Positions 45,082 to 52,880 of a DNA stretch of 64,000 bases are shown here, one piece after another (position 1 is the first letter of the stretch; every line of letters starts with the position of its first letter). Where the stretch lies: the NCBI GenBank assembly GCA_944324495.1, contig CALUWN010000004.1, positions 62,001-126,000 of the forward strand, written 5' to 3'. This DNA comes from an uncultured Mucispirillum sp. (GTDB lineage Bacteria; Chrysiogenota; Deferribacteres; Deferribacterales; Mucispirillaceae). A program made the position numbers and the translations under genes. Below the pieces are notes generated by a model that saw only the letters and a program-made list of their open reading frames with translations, made no database searches and had not been told where the DNA came from.

Positions 45082-45843
45082 ATGTTAAAAATTGAAAATC
45101 TTAATTTTTATTATGGAGAACACCACGCTTTAAAAAACATTACTTTTGAAATAGATAAACCAGCATTATGGGCATTAATGGGTCCTAATGGTGGCGGAAA
45201 AACTACTTTTTTTAAATGTATTATGGGCTTTCTAAAACCAAACAGTGGAAATATTATAATTAATGGTAATCATTATAAAAATATAACAACATCTAAAATG
45301 GCAAAATTAATATCATATGTACCGCAGGAACATAAACCACCCTTCCCTTTTACTGTTAGAGAAATTGTCCTTATGGGGCGTTCTCCATATATGAATGGAG
45401 TGTTTGGATTAAAAGATATAGACTATGATATAGCAGATAAAGCTATGGAGCAGATAGGAATATTAGATATTGCTCATAAACCAGTAACAGCTTTAAGTGG
45501 CGGACAAAGGCAGCTAACATTAATAGCTCGTGCTATTGCTCAAGATACTCCTATAATGATACTTGATGAGCCCACCAGTGCATTAGATTTTAATAACCAG
45601 ATACATATATGGAAAATATTAAAAAATATATCATCTCAAGGAAAATTAATTATTGCCTGCAGTCACGACCCAAACCATATTTTATGGTTTACAGATAATA
45701 CAATTGCAATTAAAAATGGTGAAATAGCAGCTCTTGGCAATACAAAAGAAATTATAACCAAATCCTTGTTGCAGGAAATCTATGGTAGTGAATATTATAT
45801 TGCAAATGTAGATAATAAAAATATAATTTGCCCTGTTATATAA
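45082..45843 (+). CDS. ABC transporter ATP-binding protein (FepC/BtuD/MolC type)
   Basis: A 253-residue ATPase. Walker A GPNGGGKTTF (about residues 34-43), Q-loop VPQEHKPPF, signature ALSGGQRQ (about 137-144), Walker B PIMILDEPTSALDFNN and the switch His in CSHDPNH are all intact. It closes the FmdE-like, binding protein, permease, ATPase set; all four genes point the same way with gaps under 10 nt. Confidence 0.92.
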   Translation: MLKIENLNFYYGEHHALKNITFEIDKPALWALMGPNGGGKTTFFKCIMGFLKPNSGNIIINGNHYKNITTSKMAKLISYVPQEHKPPFPFTVREIVLMGRSPYMNGVFGLKDIDYDIADKAMEQIGILDIAHKPVTALSGGQRQLTLIARAIAQDTPIMILDEPTSALDFNNQIHIWKILKNISSQGKLIIACSHDPNHILWFTDNTIAIKNGEIAALGNTKEIITKSLLQEIYGSEYYIANVDNKNIICPVI

Positions 45844-45901
45844 AATTATATTGACTATTCACTAAAATTATAATTTAATAGGCTACGTTTTTGGAGGTTA
45901 T

Positions 45902-46513
45902 ATGTCTTGTAATAACAAGGGCAGGCTTTTTATTATATCTGCTCCCAGTGGTGCTGGCAAAACTACACTTTGTACTATGCTTATGAAAAAATACCCCGCT
46001 GTGAATTATTCTATATCATATACCACAAGAGCTCCTCGTGAAAATGAAATCAATGGAAAAGACTATTTTTTTATTGATAAAGATACATTTAAAAAAATGG
46101 CTGATAATAATGATTTTATAGAATGGGCTGAAGTACATGGTAATTTTTATGGTACATCTAAAAGCCAGATAGAAACTGCACTTAATAATGGTATGGATAT
46201 TATATTAGATATTGACCCACAAGGAGCTATGCAGTTAAAAGAAAAAATTACAAATGCTACATATATTTTTATTACTGCCCCAAGTATGAATGAGCTTAAA
46301 GAAAGGCTCGTAAAACGTGGTACAGAAAAAGATGAACATATTTCATTAAGATTAGAAAATGCAAAAAAAGAAGTTGAATATTTTATGCATTACGATTATT
46401 TAATAATTAATGATGCAACAGATGAAGCATTTAAACAGCTTGAAAATATATATTTAGCAGAAAAGCTTCGTACAACACAATATAGTAAAGTAATAGAATT
46501 TATGCATATATAA
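45902..46513 (+). CDS. gmk: Guanylate kinase
   Basis: Phosphorylates GMP to GDP. 203 residues with the P-loop SAPSGAGKTTL (13-23), YTTRAPRENEINGKDYFFI for GMP binding, EWAEVHGNFYGTS and ILDIDPQGA. GGAGG lies 5 nt before the ATG. rpoZ follows by 10 nt, an order seen in many bacteria. Confidence 0.95.
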   Translation: MSCNNKGRLFIISAPSGAGKTTLCTMLMKKYPAVNYSISYTTRAPRENEINGKDYFFIDKDTFKKMADNNDFIEWAEVHGNFYGTSKSQIETALNNGMDIILDIDPQGAMQLKEKITNATYIFITAPSMNELKERLVKRGTEKDEHISLRLENAKKEVEYFMHYDYLIINDATDEAFKQLENIYLAEKLRTTQYSKVIEFMHI

Positions 46514-46523
46514 GGAGCAAATT

Positions 46524-46778
46524 ATGGCATTTTTAGACATTGAAAGAGTTATTAACCAACCAAATGTGGACAGTAGGTTTAAATTAGTTCATTTAGCTGC
46601 ACTTCGTGCAAAAGAATTAAATAATCCTGATGAAGATACTGTCTTATCTGATTTAAAACAAGGCGAAAAAGTAACATCTAAAGCACTTTCTGATATTGTA
46701 CGCAACAGAGTAAAATTTGTTGAAATTGAAGAAAATAATGAAGATAAAGCTGCAGAAGAAAAAAGTGAAGAAAATTAA
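46524..46778 (+). CDS. rpoZ: RNA polymerase omega subunit
   Basis: An 84-residue protein that helps assemble RNA polymerase. The FKLVHLAALRAKELNN helix and the KVTSKALSDIVRNRV segment match omega, and the tail is acidic (EENNEDKAAEEKSEEN). GGAG lies 5 nt before the ATG. It ends the gmk-rpoZ operon just before the accessory patch; the left palindromic element begins 30 nt after the stop. Confidence 0.9.
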   Translation: MAFLDIERVINQPNVDSRFKLVHLAALRAKELNNPDEDTVLSDLKQGEKVTSKALSDIVRNRVKFVEIEENNEDKAAEEKSEEN

Positions 46779-46807
46779 TTACTAAATATTCTACTAATGA
46801 ATACAAA

Positions 46808-46857
46808 AAAGGCTCCAATGAGGCGAACCCAAATTTTTGGACAGATTTAAAATTCTA
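46808..46857 (+). repeat. Left remnant of a palindromic element split by the IS
   Basis: AAAGGCTCC, then TGAGGCGAACCCAAATTTT, then a TGGACAG loop and part of a complementary arm. It closely resembles the intact palindrome at 49275-49346 read on the other strand. The complementary arm is broken by the insertion sequence. Confidence 0.7.
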
Positions 46858-46883
46858 GAGCCTGTGAAAAAAAGTCTGTAAAT
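46858..46883 (+). repeat. Left terminal inverted repeat of the IS
   Basis: 26 bp, GAGCCTGTG followed by seven A and GTCTGTAAAT; exact complement of 48281-48306. Confidence 0.92.
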
Positions 46884-46938
46884 AGTGCAAACTTAAGTTT
46901 TCTATGATATACTAAAAAAATATGAAAGGAGCTTAAGT

Positions 46939-48180
46939 ATGGCACGAAGAAAGAAACCAGTACACAAAGTAGTAATGACGGAGGGTAAGCGTCAAATAAT
47001 AGCGAATTTATTATCAGAATATGATATTAAATCAGCTAATGATATTCAAGAAGCCTTAAAAGACCTGTTAGGTGGTACCATCAAGGAAATGATGGAAACA
47101 GAAATGGATGCTCATTTAGGTTACAGCAAATCAGAGCGTTCAGATAATAAAGATTACCGCAATGGTTATAAGAACAAAACAAGCAGTGGTAATTTTGGTG
47201 AGTTAGAGATATCAGTTCCCCAGGATAGACAATCTAGTTTTGAACCCCAGATAGTGAAGAAGCGTCAAAAAGATATATCATCCATAGACCAGAAAATCAT
47301 ATCAATGTATGCCAAGGGTTTAAGCACTCGCCAGATATCAGATATAATAGAAGATATTTATGGATTTGAAGTATCAGAGGGCTTTATATCTAATGTAACA
47401 GATAAGTTACTACCACAGATAGAAGACTGGCAAAATCGTCCATTAGACGAGATATATCCAGTATTATACATAGATGCCATACATTTTTCAGTAAGAGATA
47501 ATGGAATAATCCGTAAGGTAGCAGCTTATGTAATACTGGGAATAACCTTATCAGGTAAAAAAGAAGTATTAACAATAACTATAGGCGATAATGAGAGTTC
47601 TAAATACTGGTTATCAGTATTAAATGAGTTAAAAAATCGAGGAGTAGCAGATATCTTATTAATCTGTGCAGATGGATTAAGTGGAATAAAAGAAGCGATA
47701 GTTACAGCCTATCCTAATACAGAATATCAAAGATGTATAGTTCATCAAGTAAGAAATACTTTAAAATTTGTTCCTTATAAAGACAAGAAGGAATTTGCAT
47801 CTGATTTAAAAAGTATTTATCATGCGCCAACTGAAGAGAAAGCCTTACAGGCATTAGATAAAGTAACAGATAAATGGGAACAGTTATACCCTAACACTAT
47901 GAAGCGGTGGAAAGAAAACTGGGATTGTATTTCTCCTATATTTAAATTCTCTATGTCAGTTAGGAAAGTCATATATACCACAAATACAATAGAGTCATTA
48001 AATTCTGTCTATCGTAAATTAAACAGTCAACGGAGTGTATTTCCAAGTGATACATCACTTTTAAAGGCTCTTTATTTGGCAACATTTGAAGCAACTAAAA
48101 AATGGACTGGTACCATTAGGAACTGGGCTCAAGTTTATGGGGAATTAAGCATTATGTATGAAGGACGGCTGCCTGAATAG
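46939..48180 (+). CDS. IS256-family transposase
   Basis: A 413-residue Mutator/IS256 transposase. The catalytic triad is Asp179 (YIDAIH), Asp245 (CADGLSG) and Glu352 (TTNTIESLN), with the conserved RCIVHQVRN between the second and third residues. The N-terminal region holds the RNGYKNKT box. Full length with no frameshift, so probably active. AAAGGAG lies 6 nt before the ATG. Confidence 0.95.
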   Translation: MARRKKPVHKVVMTEGKRQIIANLLSEYDIKSANDIQEALKDLLGGTIKEMMETEMDAHLGYSKSERSDNKDYRNGYKNKTSSGNFGELEISVPQDRQSSFEPQIVKKRQKDISSIDQKIISMYAKGLSTRQISDIIEDIYGFEVSEGFISNVTDKLLPQIEDWQNRPLDEIYPVLYIDAIHFSVRDNGIIRKVAAYVILGITLSGKKEVLTITIGDNESSKYWLSVLNELKNRGVADILLICADGLSGIKEAIVTAYPNTEYQRCIVHQVRNTLKFVPYKDKKEFASDLKSIYHAPTEEKALQALDKVTDKWEQLYPNTMKRWKENWDCISPIFKFSMSVRKVIYTTNTIESLNSVYRKLNSQRSVFPSDTSLLKALYLATFEATKKWTGTIRNWAQVYGELSIMYEGRLPE

Positions 48181-48280
48181 AATATAGAAATGTGAAAAAT
48201 AAATTCCTGCTCTTGACTGAATAACTTTATTTTGGTATTCATAGAGCAGGATATGTATAAATATAATCATAGAAAACTGA

Positions 48281-48306
48281 ATTTACAGACTTTTTTTCAC
48301 AGGCTC
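48281..48306 (-). repeat. Right terminal inverted repeat of the IS
   Basis: 26 bp, exact complement of the left end. Confidence 0.92.
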
Positions 48307-48332
48307 GGTTCGCCTCAATAAACCGCCCTTTT
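48307..48332 (+). repeat. Right remnant of the palindromic element
   Basis: GGTTCGCCTCA then ATAAACCGCCCTTTT: the second half of the element whose first half ends at 46857. The CCGCCCTTTTCTA edge also occurs at the inner edge of the 49275-49346 copy. Confidence 0.7.
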
Positions 48333-48356
48333 CTATTAATAAAATCAATATATAAA

Positions 48357-49208
48357 TTATTTAATATAAAGTATTAACATTGCACTTTTTACATCATATT
48401 TCCATCCTACCATTTTCTGCTTATATGTTCCATCACTTAATAATATTTGATATTTTCTTAATATTTTTGTTACCCCACTCAAAAATTTCCTGCTATGATT
48501 AATCTTTAATGCATGATATGTATCATTTTTATCACCATTAATAATCACATCAATTTCTTTTTTATTAGATAAATAATTATTATATATATAAGAAGGAATT
48601 GATATTATTTTAGTTCTTACATCATTGTAAGAAATTGTTTTTTCAATAACATTTTCATCATATACTGAATTTTCATCAACATTACTTTCTATGCTATCTG
48701 TATCTTCCATAAATTCTTTCATTAATTTTTTAGAAAAAATTGGCTTAAATTCAAAACCTATATTTTTATCTATACAGTAGCTAATTAAATCTATGCCATT
48801 AATTAGTATAACTGGTCTATCTTTATCATTTTTGCTTTCATTAATAGCATCTTTTGTATAATCTGATGTTGTAATAAATATTCCTTTATCGCCTGCATGA
48901 AAATATTGAACACCTTTTAATTCTCTTATTTCTTTTACACCAACTTTATTACTAGTATTATATCGTTTTACTTGAACAAGATAACGAATTTTATCTATAT
49001 CACTAAATTCACCAATGCCTTTTCTATATGCAATACAATCAATACCACCATCTCTTGTATCTGGTGTTAATTCTATCTCATCAAGACCTATATATACTAA
49101 AAAATTTTTTATAAATTTTTCAAATTTAAAACCAGAATCAAAAAAACTATATAAATCATTTTGTAATTTACTCTTTTCTTTATCAGTTAAATTATAATTA
49201 ATGTTCAT
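48357..49208 (-). CDS. Solitary Mrr-type restriction endonuclease
   Basis: A 283-residue protein with the Mrr catalytic fold: FEKFIKNFLVYIG helix, then DGGID (Asp53, Asp57) and VQVKRY (Gln79, Lys81), the PD-(D/E)xK-like site with Gln-x-Lys. Residues ~90-170 complete the nuclease domain (KGIFITTSDYTKDAI); the last ~100 are not recognised. No methyltransferase gene is nearby, so it is probably a type IV enzyme acting on modified DNA. The gene is bracketed by two inverted palindromic elements, which suggests acquisition as a cassette. The start at 49208 has AGGAG 8 nt upstream. Confidence 0.75.
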   Translation of the reverse strand: MNINYNLTDKEKSKLQNDLYSFFDSGFKFEKFIKNFLVYIGLDEIELTPDTRDGGIDCIAYRKGIGEFSDIDKIRYLVQVKRYNTSNKVGVKEIRELKGVQYFHAGDKGIFITTSDYTKDAINESKNDKDRPVILINGIDLISYCIDKNIGFEFKPIFSKKLMKEFMEDTDSIESNVDENSVYDENVIEKTISYNDVRTKIISIPSYIYNNYLSNKKEIDVIINGDKNDTYHALKINHSRKFLSGVTKILRKYQILLSDGTYKQKMVGWKYDVKSAMLILYIK

Positions 49209-49274
49209 TCAATACACAATCTCCTATGTAAAATAATATGAATAATAACACATAAAAATGTTTAAATCAATTAG

Positions 49275-49346
49275 AAAAGGGCGGTATATGAGGCGAACCC
49301 CATTTATTTGTCCAATAAATGGGGTTCGCCTCACAAAAGAGCCTTT
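49275..49346. repeat. Intact palindromic element after pfkA
   Basis: Core at 49289-49333: 20-bp perfect arms (TGAGGCGAACCCCATTTATT and its complement) around a 5-nt loop. Outside the core lie AAAAGGGCGG on one side and GAGCCTTT on the other. It starts 7 nt after the pfkA stop and could terminate pfkA transcription; a related copy interrupted by an IS lies after rpoZ in the opposite direction. Confidence 0.85.
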
Positions 49347-49352
49347 ATTATT

Positions 49353-50312
49353 TTATGTAAGCATATCTAAAAGTTTAACTACATTTTGGTTCATCTCATG
49401 TTTTTTAGAAAAAACATCATCATATGGCACATATTCAATTTTATTGCCCTGCAGACCAGTCATTACAGCAGTTTTACCATTGATTAAGCCTTCCACTGCT
49501 GCTGCACCCATTCTTGAGCCTAAAACCCTGTCAAAATATGATGGGAAACCACCACGCTGAATATGGCCTAATACTGTTATACGTGCATCAAATGTGCCTG
49601 CATCCTGTAATTTTTTTCCAAAATCATAAGCAGAGCCAGCACCTTCTGCAACTATTAAAATATTTCTTGTTTTGCCATCTTCTGCACGTTTTTTAAATTT
49701 TGCAATAATGCCATCTAAATCAGGTTTAACTTCTGGAATAATTACTGCATCAGCTCCTGTTGCTATACCTGCCATAACTGCTAAATAACCACAGTGCCTT
49801 CCCATTACTTCAATAATAAATGTTCTGCCATGGGAACTTGCTGTATTATTAATCATATCTACAGAATCCATAATAACAGTAAGCGCAGTATCTACACCTA
49901 ATGATACATCAGTACCATATATATCATTATCAATAGAACCGGGGATACCAACAGATTTAATACCGTATTTATCGTTTAATACTTTAGCACCACTTAATGA
50001 GCCATCACCACCGATAATAATAAGTGCTTCAATACCACGTTTTTTTAAATTTTCTACAGCTTTAAGCTGCCCTTCTTCTGTTCTAAATTCTTTACTTCTT
50101 GCAGTCTGTAAAATAGTACCGCCTCTACCAATAATATTAGATACATCAGAGTGTTTTAATTCTTCAATAGTATCTTCTATTAAGCCTTTATAGCCAGAAT
50201 AAATACCATATGGAGTTAAATTATAATAAAGTGCTGCTCTTACAGCTGCCCTTACAGCACTGTTCATACCGGGACTATCGCCACCACTTGTCATTATACC
50301 AATATTTTTCAT
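49353..50312 (-). CDS. pfkA: ATP-dependent 6-phosphofructokinase
   Basis: Key step of glycolysis, fructose 6-phosphate plus ATP to fructose 1,6-bisphosphate. 319 residues, the bacterial length. GGDSPGMNSAVRAAVR (about 10-25) binds ATP, IIGGDGSLSGA (about 99-109) carries Gly-Asp-Gly for the ATP-type enzyme, GIPGSIDNDIYGTD holds the catalytic Asp, and VMGRHCGYLA binds F6P. Ends just before the intact palindromic element. Confidence 0.95.
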   Translation of the reverse strand: MKNIGIMTSGGDSPGMNSAVRAAVRAALYYNLTPYGIYSGYKGLIEDTIEELKHSDVSNIIGRGGTILQTARSKEFRTEEGQLKAVENLKKRGIEALIIIGGDGSLSGAKVLNDKYGIKSVGIPGSIDNDIYGTDVSLGVDTALTVIMDSVDMINNTASSHGRTFIIEVMGRHCGYLAVMAGIATGADAVIIPEVKPDLDGIIAKFKKRAEDGKTRNILIVAEGAGSAYDFGKKLQDAGTFDARITVLGHIQRGGFPSYFDRVLGSRMGAAAVEGLINGKTAVMTGLQGNKIEYVPYDDVFSKKHEMNQNVVKLLDMLT

Positions 50313-50482
50313 AAACTAATGCTCCTTTTTATTATATATTTATCATTATATCTATATACCAAAAAATAAATTTTTCAAATAAAATTTTGTGCTTTTCATA
50401 TTACAAAAAATATTTTAATGTAAAAAATAGAAAATTTATAAGAATAGCTGTATAAACTAATAGAATAAAATATAAGATAGAA

Positions 50483-50528
50483 AACTGTTAAAATCATCAT
50501 GCCTTAAAACATAATAATTTTAACAGTT
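50483..50528 (-). terminator. Possible terminator after livF
   Basis: Arms AACTGTTAAAAT and ATTTTAACAGTT around a 22-nt loop, 24 nt behind the livF stop. AT-rich stem and short T-run make it weak. The rest of the 239-nt gap up to pfkA shows nothing further. Confidence 0.35.
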
Positions 50529-50551
50529 ATTGTAGTAATTTTAAAATAATA

Positions 50552-51253
50552 TTAAAAACCTAAGTAAGCAGCTTTTACGCTTTCATTATTCATTAAGTTT
50601 TCTGCTTTATCTTCCAAAACAATTTTGCCTGTTTCCATAACATAACCACGGCTTGCTACAGATAAGGCAAGTGTTGCATTTTGCTCTACCAGTAAAACTG
50701 TTGTACCCTGCTCATTGATTTTTTTAATAACATCAAAAATACCGTGTACAAATTTAGGTGCAAGACCAAGAGAAGGCTCATCCATAAGTAAAAGTTTTGG
50801 TTTACTCATTAATGCTCTGGCAATTGCAAGCATCTGCTGTTCCCCACCAGATAATGTACCGCCTAATTGATTAAAACGTTCTGATAACCTTGGGAAAAAG
50901 CTTGTAACATATTCTATATCATCTTTTATATTTTTATCTTTTCTTAAATATGCTCCCAGCTTAATGTTTTCAAGAACTGTAAGATTTGGAAAAATCTCCC
51001 TGCCTTCTGGTACTTGTATTAAACCGCTCTCAACTATTTTATCAGTTGGCATATGAGTTATATCTACACCATTAAATGTAATGCTTCCAGCAAGGGAACG
51101 TACAATACCAGAAATAGTATTTAATGTTGTACTTTTTCCTGCACCATTTGCACCAATAATAGTAACGATTTCGCCTTCATTAACAACTAAATCAATACCT
51201 TTAAGTGCATATATACTGCCATATTTAGTCTGGATAGAATCTACTTTTAACAT
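50552..51253 (-). CDS. livF: Branched-chain amino acid ABC transporter ATPase LivF
   Basis: A 233-residue ATPase with Walker A GANGAGKSTT (about 33-42), signature LSGGEQQM, Walker B LLLMDEPSLGLAP and the switch His replaced by Gln in VEQNATLAL, as usual for LivF. It is last in the livHMGF order, one base after livG. No periplasmic LivJ/LivK gene is in the window. Confidence 0.92.
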   Translation of the reverse strand: MLKVDSIQTKYGSIYALKGIDLVVNEGEIVTIIGANGAGKSTTLNTISGIVRSLAGSITFNGVDITHMPTDKIVESGLIQVPEGREIFPNLTVLENIKLGAYLRKDKNIKDDIEYVTSFFPRLSERFNQLGGTLSGGEQQMLAIARALMSKPKLLLMDEPSLGLAPKFVHGIFDVIKKINEQGTTVLLVEQNATLALSVASRGYVMETGKIVLEDKAENLMNNESVKAAYLGF

Positions 51254-51254
51254 A

Positions 51255-52028
51255 TTATTCCCCCTTTCCTAAATATGCCTGAATAACAGCAGGATTATTT
51301 CTAATTTCTTCTGGGCTGCCTTCTGCAATTTTTTCACCATAGTCAAGCACTACAATCCTGTCAGAAATACCCATAACAAGTTTCATATCATGTTCTATTA
51401 AAAAGATTGATTTCTTTAATTCAGATTTAATTTTTCTTAATATATCCATAAGCTGTGTTGTTTCTGAAGGGTTAAGCCCTGCTGCTGGTTCATCAAGTAA
51501 CAATAAATCAGCCCCTGTTGCTATTGCCCTGCATATTTCTAATTCCCTTTGCTTACCATATGGCAAATTCTCTGCCCTTAAATCTTTAAACTCAGCCAAA
51601 TCAGCATACTCTAAATATTTAATAGCCTGCTCTGTTACCATATCAAGCTCTTTTTTACCTGTTCCAAAAGGAAGAAGTGAAGCAAAAAAATTAACTTTTC
51701 TAGTATGGTCCATAGCTAAAATAATATTTTCTAAAACAGTAAGCTGTTTGAATAATCTAATATTTTGAAATGTTCTTGCAATTCCTAAATTTGTAATCTG
51801 GTGTGGTTTATATTTTTTTAAATCATGCCCTTTAAATATTATTTTACCTGCTGTAGGGGTATAAACTCCTGTAATCAAGTTAAATGTAGAAGTTTTTCCT
51901 GCACCGTTAGGACCAATCAGGCTTAATATTTCATTTTGTTTCATTGAAAAATTTATTTCATTTACTGCTTTTAAACCACCAAAAGCTAATGTTACATTCT
52001 GTAATTCTAAAATTGTATTATCTGCCAT
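51255..52028 (-). CDS. livG: Branched-chain amino acid ABC transporter ATPase LivG
   Basis: A 257-residue ATPase. Walker A GPNGAGKTST, the LivG-typical GIARTFQNIRLF, signature variant LPYGKQRELEICRA, Walker B LLLLDEPAAGLNP and switch IEHDMKLVMGISDRI are all present. Between livM and livF in the usual order. Confidence 0.93.
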   Translation of the reverse strand: MADNTILELQNVTLAFGGLKAVNEINFSMKQNEILSLIGPNGAGKTSTFNLITGVYTPTAGKIIFKGHDLKKYKPHQITNLGIARTFQNIRLFKQLTVLENIILAMDHTRKVNFFASLLPFGTGKKELDMVTEQAIKYLEYADLAEFKDLRAENLPYGKQRELEICRAIATGADLLLLDEPAAGLNPSETTQLMDILRKIKSELKKSIFLIEHDMKLVMGISDRIVVLDYGEKIAEGSPEEIRNNPAVIQAYLGKGE

Positions 52029-52039
52029 TTTACCACCAG

Positions 52040-52879
52040 TTACACATTAACTCTTATATTTCCAAATAAACCTTTTGGACGAAATACCATCATAATAATT
52101 AAAACTACCCCATACATTATCATCCTGTATTCTGAAGCAAACCTTAATACTTCAGGGATAGCTGTAAGAATAGTTGTGCCTGCTATAACACCAACAATAC
52201 TTCCCATACCACCAAGAACTAACATACATAGTAATTCTATAGAACGAGTAAAACCAAAATCGTTTGGGCTGATAGCTGTAATATAGCTTGCAAGTAATGC
52301 ACCGCCAAGCCCTGCAAAAGCTGAGCCTATAGCAAAAGATAATACTTTATGGCGTGCGATATTTATACCCATCATTTGAGAAGCTATTTCATCTTCCCTA
52401 ATGCTTCTTAATGCTAAACCAAATTTTGATTTTTCTAATCTAATCATAAATAATACAGCAAAAACCACTAAAATTAAAACAAGCGGTATAGATATATGCT
52501 GTGGAATATTTGAAAGGCTTAATGATAAACGTTGACTTTCACCATTAATAGTTGCTTTCATATTCATCATAATTACCCTTACAACTTCACAAAACCCAAG
52601 GGTAGCTATGGCAAAATAGTCTCCATGCAGGCGAAGTATAGGTATACCAAATAACCCTCCAACTAAACCAGCTATAATAAATGCTGCAATTAAAGCCACA
52701 CCAAAAGGCACTCCTAAAGACATCATTAAAATAGATGATGAATATGCACCGATACTAACAAATGCAGCGTGCCCTAAAGACAGCTGACCAGTAACACCAG
52801 TTATTAAATTAAGACCTAAAACAATGATTATATTAATACCTGATAAAATTAAAATATTATATAATATATCAATATGCAT
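52040..52879 (-). CDS. livM: Branched-chain amino acid ABC permease LivM
   Basis: A 279-residue permease with about 8-9 membrane segments. GVTGQLSLGHAAFVSIGAYSS and the LALRSIREDEIASQMMGINIARHKV coupling region are typical. The frame continues ten codons into livH, but the ATG at 52879 fits the family start and has AAGGTG upstream. Confidence 0.9.
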   Translation of the reverse strand: MHIDILYNILILSGINIIIVLGLNLITGVTGQLSLGHAAFVSIGAYSSSILMMSLGVPFGVALIAAFIIAGLVGGLFGIPILRLHGDYFAIATLGFCEVVRVIMMNMKATINGESQRLSLSLSNIPQHISIPLVLILVVFAVLFMIRLEKSKFGLALRSIREDEIASQMMGINIARHKVLSFAIGSAFAGLGGALLASYITAISPNDFGFTRSIELLCMLVLGGMGSIVGVIAGTTILTAIPEVLRFASEYRMIMYGVVLIIMMVFRPKGLFGNIRVNV

Positions 52880-52880
52880 C

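Larger units (their letters stand above)
46858..48306 (+). mobile_element. IS256-family insertion sequence
   Basis: 1449-bp element. The ends are perfect 26-bp inverted repeats (46858-46883 and 48281-48306, beginning GAGCCTGTGAAAAAAAGTCT), with a further shared block AGTTTTCTATGAT just inside. It carries one transposase gene and a 9-bp-arm hairpin (48205-48251) behind it. The flanking 8-mers (AAATTCTA and GGTTCGCC) are not direct repeats, so no target duplication is visible. It lies inside a palindromic element. Confidence 0.92.

Noticed and set aside
45850-45880. TTGACT with TATAAT before gmk as a promoter
   Set aside because: The two boxes are only 12 nt apart. Other -10 options are weak.
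46779-49352. CRISPR array or tRNA near the accessory patch
   Set aside because: The repeats are inverted, not regularly spaced direct repeats, and no cloverleaf-like sequence was found.
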